This document shows positions 7,784 through 11,296 of a stretch of 11,296 nt of DNA, piece by piece. A program made the translations under genes and the position numbers. Origin of the DNA: an uncultured Campylobacter sp. (lineage in GTDB: Bacteria; Campylobacterota; Campylobacteria; Campylobacterales; Campylobacteraceae); assembly GCA_934718785.1 (NCBI GenBank), contig CAKVAF010000023.1, positions 1 to 11,296 on the forward strand. Reading direction: 5' to 3'. Within the stretch, counting starts at the first letter, position 1. Each line of letters opens with the position of its first letter. The notes below the pieces were generated by a model, which was not told the origin of the DNA, ran no database searches, and saw only the letters and a program-made list of their open reading frames with translations.

Positions 7784-8519
7784 AATCATTGTCATTACAG
7801 GCACGAGAAAGGGCATTGGTAAGGCTTTAAGCGAGCATTTTTTAAGGCAAAATCATATTGTTTGTGGCTGTTCGCGTGGTGCTTCAAGTATCAATCATTC
7901 TAATTATAGGCACTTTGAACTTGATGTAAGCAATGAAAGTGCTGTGGTGGCGATGATTAGACAAATCAAAGCTGAATTTGGCGGCGTGGATATTTTACTC
8001 AATAATGCAGGCATAGCCTCGATGAATCATATCCTAACCACGCCTTTTAAAAGTGTGCAAAATATCTTCAACACAAATTTCTTCGGCTCGTTTTTATTTC
8101 TTAGAGAAGTGGCAAAATTAATGAGTCTCAATTATAGAAAAATGTGTCAAAAAGGATCTTTGAAAGACTTTGCTATGCCTTTTCGAATTATTAATTTTAC
8201 CACAGTTGCCACGCCACTGCGCCTTGAAGGCGAAGCCATTTATGCAGCAAGTAAGGCAGCTATTGTTAATTTAACACAAACTTGCGCAAAAGAACTGAGC
8301 AAATTTGGTATCACTGTCAATGCTTTAGGTCCCACACCCGTGCCTACTGATTTGATTAAAAATGTGCCAGAAAATAAAATCAAAGAACTTTTAGACAAGC
8401 AAGCCATTCATAGACTAGGAAAATTTGAAGATATTTTAAATACTATGGAGTTTTTTATCAGCGAAAAAAGTGAATTTATCACGGGACAAGTTTTGTTTTT
8501 GGGTGGTGTTTTTGAGTGA
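7776..8519 (+). CDS. Short-chain dehydrogenase/reductase, FabG-like
   Basis: A 247-residue classical SDR. It has the cofactor motif TGTRKGIG (8-15), NNAG (76-79), the structural Asn101 in FNTNFFG, and the YAASK active site with Tyr156 and Lys160. Arg11 and Arg34 favour NADPH. The length and the C-terminal ITGQVLFLGG match 3-oxoacyl-ACP reductases. Thirteen residues before Tyr156, where the catalytic Ser normally sits, the protein has Thr143 (INFTTVA). That is unusual; Thr can keep the hydroxyl but may alter activity. The ATG lies within the end of the carrier gene. Its probable job, by context, is to reduce a 3-oxoacyl group on the partner carrier, or to make a hydroxyacyl group for transfer. 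A sugar-nucleotide or other keto substrate cannot be ruled out. Confidence 0.88.
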   Translation: MNKIIVITGTRKGIGKALSEHFLRQNHIVCGCSRGASSINHSNYRHFELDVSNESAVVAMIRQIKAEFGGVDILLNNAGIASMNHILTTPFKSVQNIFNTNFFGSFLFLREVAKLMSLNYRKMCQKGSLKDFAMPFRIINFTTVATPLRLEGEAIYAASKAAIVNLTQTCAKELSKFGITVNALGPTPVPTDLIKNVPENKIKELLDKQAIHRLGKFEDILNTMEFFISEKSEFITGQVLFLGGVFE

Positions 8520-8693
8520 GTTTAAAAATTTAAATCTTAAAAATTAAATTTCAAAAACAGCGGCGTGAGTTTTAGGATTTAAATTTAAAAATTCTCCCAT
8601 CACTGTGAGATAAAATGAAATTTTATCATGGCAATGTTGAGTTTATAAATTCAAACAAGTTCTTAAAAAATTTATTGATTTTAAGGAAATTCA
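8520..8693. other. Spacer between reductase and ligase genes with hairpin and short coding-like remnant
   Basis: This 174-nt gap interrupts an otherwise tight cluster. It has a perfect 8-bp inverted repeat GATAAAAT/ATTTTATC with a 3-nt loop (8609-8627). A TATAAA box at 8645-8650 could be the -10 of an internal promoter for the ligase. On the minus strand, 8642-8544 reads 32 codons to a stop without a usable start and ends in MGEFLNLNPKTHAAVFEI. That looks protein-like and may be the tail of a lost gene in opposite orientation; I do not recognise it. Confidence 0.35.
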
Positions 8694-10025
8694 ATGACTT
8701 TTACACATACTTTTTTACAAAAGCTCGCTTCTTTTGATTTAAGCAAGCAAGCTCTCATTTATGAAGATAAGCCCGCTAGTTATAAAGACTTGCTTGAAAG
8801 CGTGAAAGAACACATAAAAATGATAGAAAATTTAGATAAAGAGCGTGTTTTAGGCGTTGTGGGTGATTATGATTTATCAAGTGTATCTTTTTTGCTTGCT
8901 TGTGTGGAGCTTAAAAGAATTGTCGTGCCGATGTGCGATGATGATGAAATTTCAAATAAGATAAAAGAAGCAAATATTTATGCGATTTTTAAGCAAAAAA
9001 AGCTTGAAATCTGCACGCGTGAAAGCGAGCCAAATCACGATTTAATCACAACTCTTTTAAAAAATCAAAAAGCCGGGCTTATACTTTTTTCAAGTGGTAG
9101 CACAGGAAAGCCAAAAGCTATTGTACATGATTTAGATAATATCTTGCAAAATTATATTCACAAAAGAATTAAGCCTATGTTTATCTTGCTTTTTTTGATG
9201 TTTGATCATATTGGTGGGCTTAACACACTTTTTAGCTGCCTTGCTCTTTGTGCTTGTGGTGTGGCGATAAAAGAGCGTAAAAATGTCGATTTGCTCGCTC
9301 AAAATATAGAAAAATATCAAATTTCACTCCTGCCCGCTTCGCCTAGCTTTTTGAATTTATTTTTGCTTTCAAATGTGGCTTTAAGGTATGATTTAAGCTC
9401 TTTAAAGCTTATCACTTATGGCACTGAAAAGATGAGCGAGAGTTTGCTTGATAGACTTAAGGCTACTTTTAAAAAGGTGCGTTTTCATCAAACTTTTGGC
9501 ACGAGTGAAGTGGGCATTACTCAAACAAAAAGTTATGAGAATTTCATCAAGCTTGAAGGTGTGGAGTATAAAATTATCGAAGGCGAACTTTATCTTAAGA
9601 GCAAAACGCAAAGCCTAGGATATTTAAATGCTGATAATTCAGCTTTTAGCAATGATGGGTATTTTGCGACAGGGGATTTAGTCGAAGTTTTGCAAAAAAA
9701 CGGCGAAGAATATCTTAAAATCATCGGCAGAAATAAAGAAATCATCAATGTAGGCGGCGAGAAAGTATTGCCAAGTGAAGTTGAAGGCGTGATTTTAGAA
9801 ATGCCAAATGTTATCGACTGCACCGTTTTTGCCCAGACAAATGCTCTTACAGGGCAAAGCGTGAGCGTAAAAGTCGTGCTAAAAGAGCCTAAAGAAGCTT
9901 TGGAGTTTAAAAAAGAGCTAAGAAGCTTTTGTAAAGATAAACTCGCAAACTTTAAAATTCCTACAAAAGTTCTAATCGTAGCAAACCTTGAAATCAGCTC
10001 AAGATTCAAGAAATTAAGAAAATAA
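8694..10025 (+). CDS. AMP-forming acyl/amino acid ligase (ANL superfamily)
   Basis: A 443-residue adenylate-forming enzyme, shorter than the usual 500-600. Core motifs are in order: P-loop SSGSTGKPK (133-141), QTFGTSEVG (266-274), GYFATGDL (322-329) and the hinge region GRNKEIINVGGEKVLPSEVEGV (345-366). The C-terminal lysine motif is SSRFKKLRK, an RFKK variant in place of the common GK; Lys439 is the likely catalytic lysine. The start is the ATG at 8694 with AAGGA 7-8 nt before it. It should activate a carboxylic or amino acid with ATP and load it on a carrier thiol; the acyl carrier protein encoded two genes upstream is the obvious acceptor (inference). The compact binding region and small size suggest a short substrate, but I cannot predict which one. 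The next gene starts 23 nt after its stop. Confidence 0.88.
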   Translation: MTFTHTFLQKLASFDLSKQALIYEDKPASYKDLLESVKEHIKMIENLDKERVLGVVGDYDLSSVSFLLACVELKRIVVPMCDDDEISNKIKEANIYAIFKQKKLEICTRESEPNHDLITTLLKNQKAGLILFSSGSTGKPKAIVHDLDNILQNYIHKRIKPMFILLFLMFDHIGGLNTLFSCLALCACGVAIKERKNVDLLAQNIEKYQISLLPASPSFLNLFLLSNVALRYDLSSLKLITYGTEKMSESLLDRLKATFKKVRFHQTFGTSEVGITQTKSYENFIKLEGVEYKIIEGELYLKSKTQSLGYLNADNSAFSNDGYFATGDLVEVLQKNGEEYLKIIGRNKEIINVGGEKVLPSEVEGVILEMPNVIDCTVFAQTNALTGQSVSVKVVLKEPKEALEFKKELRSFCKDKLANFKIPTKVLIVANLEISSRFKKLRK

Positions 10026-10048
10026 AATTAAAATAAAAAAGGGTAAAA

Positions 10049-11296
10049 ATGAAAAATATCATCGCACTAGGCTCGAGTAATTTTCAAAAATTAGGCGGCA
10101 TTAGGGACGCGTTTTTAGAAGATGATGTGAATTTTACAAATTTAAGCCTAGCGGGAATGGGTGCTGCGGCTAAAATTCATCTTTTAAAAAGAGAGAAAAA
10201 TCAAAAGGCTATACAAAATGCCGATTTAATCATCATCGAATCAAATTTAATCGAAAATACCAATAGTACTCCTATCGAAATTTCTATACGCAACACGCAC
10301 TGGCTTTTTGAAGAGCTTTATTTTTTAAATAAAAAAATTCTCATTCTTATCTTACCTTTAAATTCGAGTGAGCGCGTGGATAAAACAAATTTGGTCTATG
10401 AAAAACTTTCTTATAAATATGGCTTTAATCTTATTAATATGCAAAAAGTGTATAAAGACTTAAATGTGCTGGAGTTTTGGCAAGACAAATACGATCCTTT
10501 TCACGAAATCAACGCCATTATGCACACTATTAGCAAAAATATCATTAATCATATAGATAAAATGCAAATGCCTAGAAAACTTGAAATTTCAAAGCAAAAT
10601 CCTGAGTTTAAAATTTGCAAAGCCTATGAAATGCAAGGGGCTGAAGAAATACTTACTAAAAAGGACTTTTTCCATAATGAAAAAGTGGTGCATTTAAAAG
10701 AAGGGCAAAGGCTTAAATTTGATGAGAGTGCGGCGGGCTTTTATCTCTTTACCATAGGCACTTGTAATATCGGCAAAAGTAATAAGCGGCGTGATATTTT
10801 TCAAGATCTTTGGCATGCTTATTCGAGTGTGGTTTTTACAAATTCTAAAGAAGAATTTGTAAAGGCTGTTGGGCTCATTCACGAAATCAATGAAATTTGG
10901 CATAAATTTAAACTTGATACAACTTCATATTTGATGATGAACACTCAAAATAAAGATTGGAGTGAAGCAAGCAGGCATACAATTCTTAGAAACAACATTT
11001 ACAGCACGCTTGATTATACTGATGTGACTGAAATTTCACTTGCAAAAGGTGGTAGATGGGATTTTGCGGATTTTGATTATGAAAGTATTAAAAAAACGGG
11101 TTTTGAAAAATATGACTTTGATCATCTTGTGCCTGATATGGGCTTTTTAACTGAAGTTGTTAAGGAATTTAATGAGCGTAAAGACCCTTTTAAATTTGGC
11201 TGTTTAAATTCTCAAATTACAAATTTAAAAGCTGAAATTCAAGGGCTGAAAAATAAGCTTCATTCTTTACCGAGTAAAATCAGCGAGCAAGAACTA
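10049..11296 (+). CDS. SGNH-hydrolase-like protein of unknown function, C-terminus beyond the window
   Basis: An open frame of 416 codons from ATG 10049 (GGG-type ribosome site 5 nt before it) runs off the right edge. The first 160 residues resemble the SGNH/GDSL fold in motif order and spacing. A GSSN near the N-terminus puts Ser10 as nucleophile, SLAGMG follows with Gly36, then ESNLIEN with Asn66, and DPFH with Asp149 and His152. Such enzymes transfer or remove acyl groups on sugars. No signal peptide or membrane helix is seen, so it is likely cytoplasmic. Residues about 190-380 match nothing I know and are rich in aromatic residues. A heptad-like coiled coil begins near 386. It follows the ligase by 23 nt and belongs to the same cluster. 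Acyl transfer from the carrier protein to a glycan is a fair guess; an inactive SGNH-like binding protein is the alternative. Confidence 0.6.
   Translation, partial: MKNIIALGSSNFQKLGGIRDAFLEDDVNFTNLSLAGMGAAAKIHLLKREKNQKAIQNADLIIIESNLIENTNSTPIEISIRNTHWLFEELYFLNKKILILILPLNSSERVDKTNLVYEKLSYKYGFNLINMQKVYKDLNVLEFWQDKYDPFHEINAIMHTISKNIINHIDKMQMPRKLEISKQNPEFKICKAYEMQGAEEILTKKDFFHNEKVVHLKEGQRLKFDESAAGFYLFTIGTCNIGKSNKRRDIFQDLWHAYSSVVFTNSKEEFVKAVGLIHEINEIWHKFKLDTTSYLMMNTQNKDWSEASRHTILRNNIYSTLDYTDVTEISLAKGGRWDFADFDYESIKKTGFEKYDFDHLVPDMGFLTEVVKEFNERKDPFKFGCLNSQITNLKAEIQGLKNKLHSLPSKISEQEL

Noticed and set aside
8615..8737. Plus-strand ORF of about 40 codons starting MKFYHGNVEF
   Set aside because: It has no good ribosome binding site, overlaps the ligase start out of frame, and starts within the hairpin.
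9132..10009. Minus-strand ORFs opposite the ligase gene
   Set aside because: They are antisense shadows of a gene with clear ANL motifs and lack ribosome sites or known domains.
7038..11296. Attachment-site duplication of the tRNA 3' end, integrase or insertion sequence
   Set aside because: I looked for a repeat of the tRNA end and for recombinase motifs right of the tRNA and saw none within the window.
7487..11296. Phase-variable poly-G tracts in the surface-modification-like genes
   Set aside because: No G or C run long enough for Campylobacter-type phase variation is present in the cluster.

Overview
The window looks like the chromosome of a Campylobacter, an AT-rich epsilonproteobacterium. 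The evidence is low GC, AAGGA-type ribosome binding sites, TAAAAT/TATGAT-like -10 boxes, a single Xer recombinase of the XerH type and a str operon (rpsL-rpsG-fusA) with epsilonproteobacterial proteins. From memory, xerH-pabB neighbours are also found in C. jejuni, but there they lie far from rpsL. This arrangement therefore suggests another Campylobacter species, which I cannot name.

Positions 1-3392 hold a minus-strand operon read as xerH, then a fused pabB-pabC, then a membrane protein that runs off the left edge. Each junction is an 8-nt overlap, so translation is probably coupled. Positions 3393-3591 are a divergent promoter region. Positions 3592-6684 hold the plus-strand str operon: S12 (rpsL), S7 (rpsG) and EF-G (fusA). 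Its 138-nt rpsL-rpsG spacer has two hairpins and a possible 15-codon ORF. A strong terminator at 6698-6731 closes the operon.

Positions 6732-6960 have no intact gene, only a likely remnant of an exported-protein gene. A clear tRNA-Arg(CCU) gene follows at 6961-7037.

The most interesting part lies to the right of this tRNA. A minus-strand Xre-type repressor is divergent from a plus-strand cluster: a stand-alone acyl carrier protein, a FabG-like short-chain reductase, an adenylate-forming ligase and a large SGNH-like protein of unknown role that is cut by the right edge. A perfect 18-bp palindrome and a 16-bp repeat fill the divergent promoter region.

The likely logic, which is inference, is that the ligase activates a small carboxylic acid and loads it on the carrier protein. 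The reductase adjusts it and the SGNH-like protein transfers or removes the acyl group on a surface molecule, with the whole set switched by the local repressor. No integrase, insertion sequence or CRISPR array is visible.
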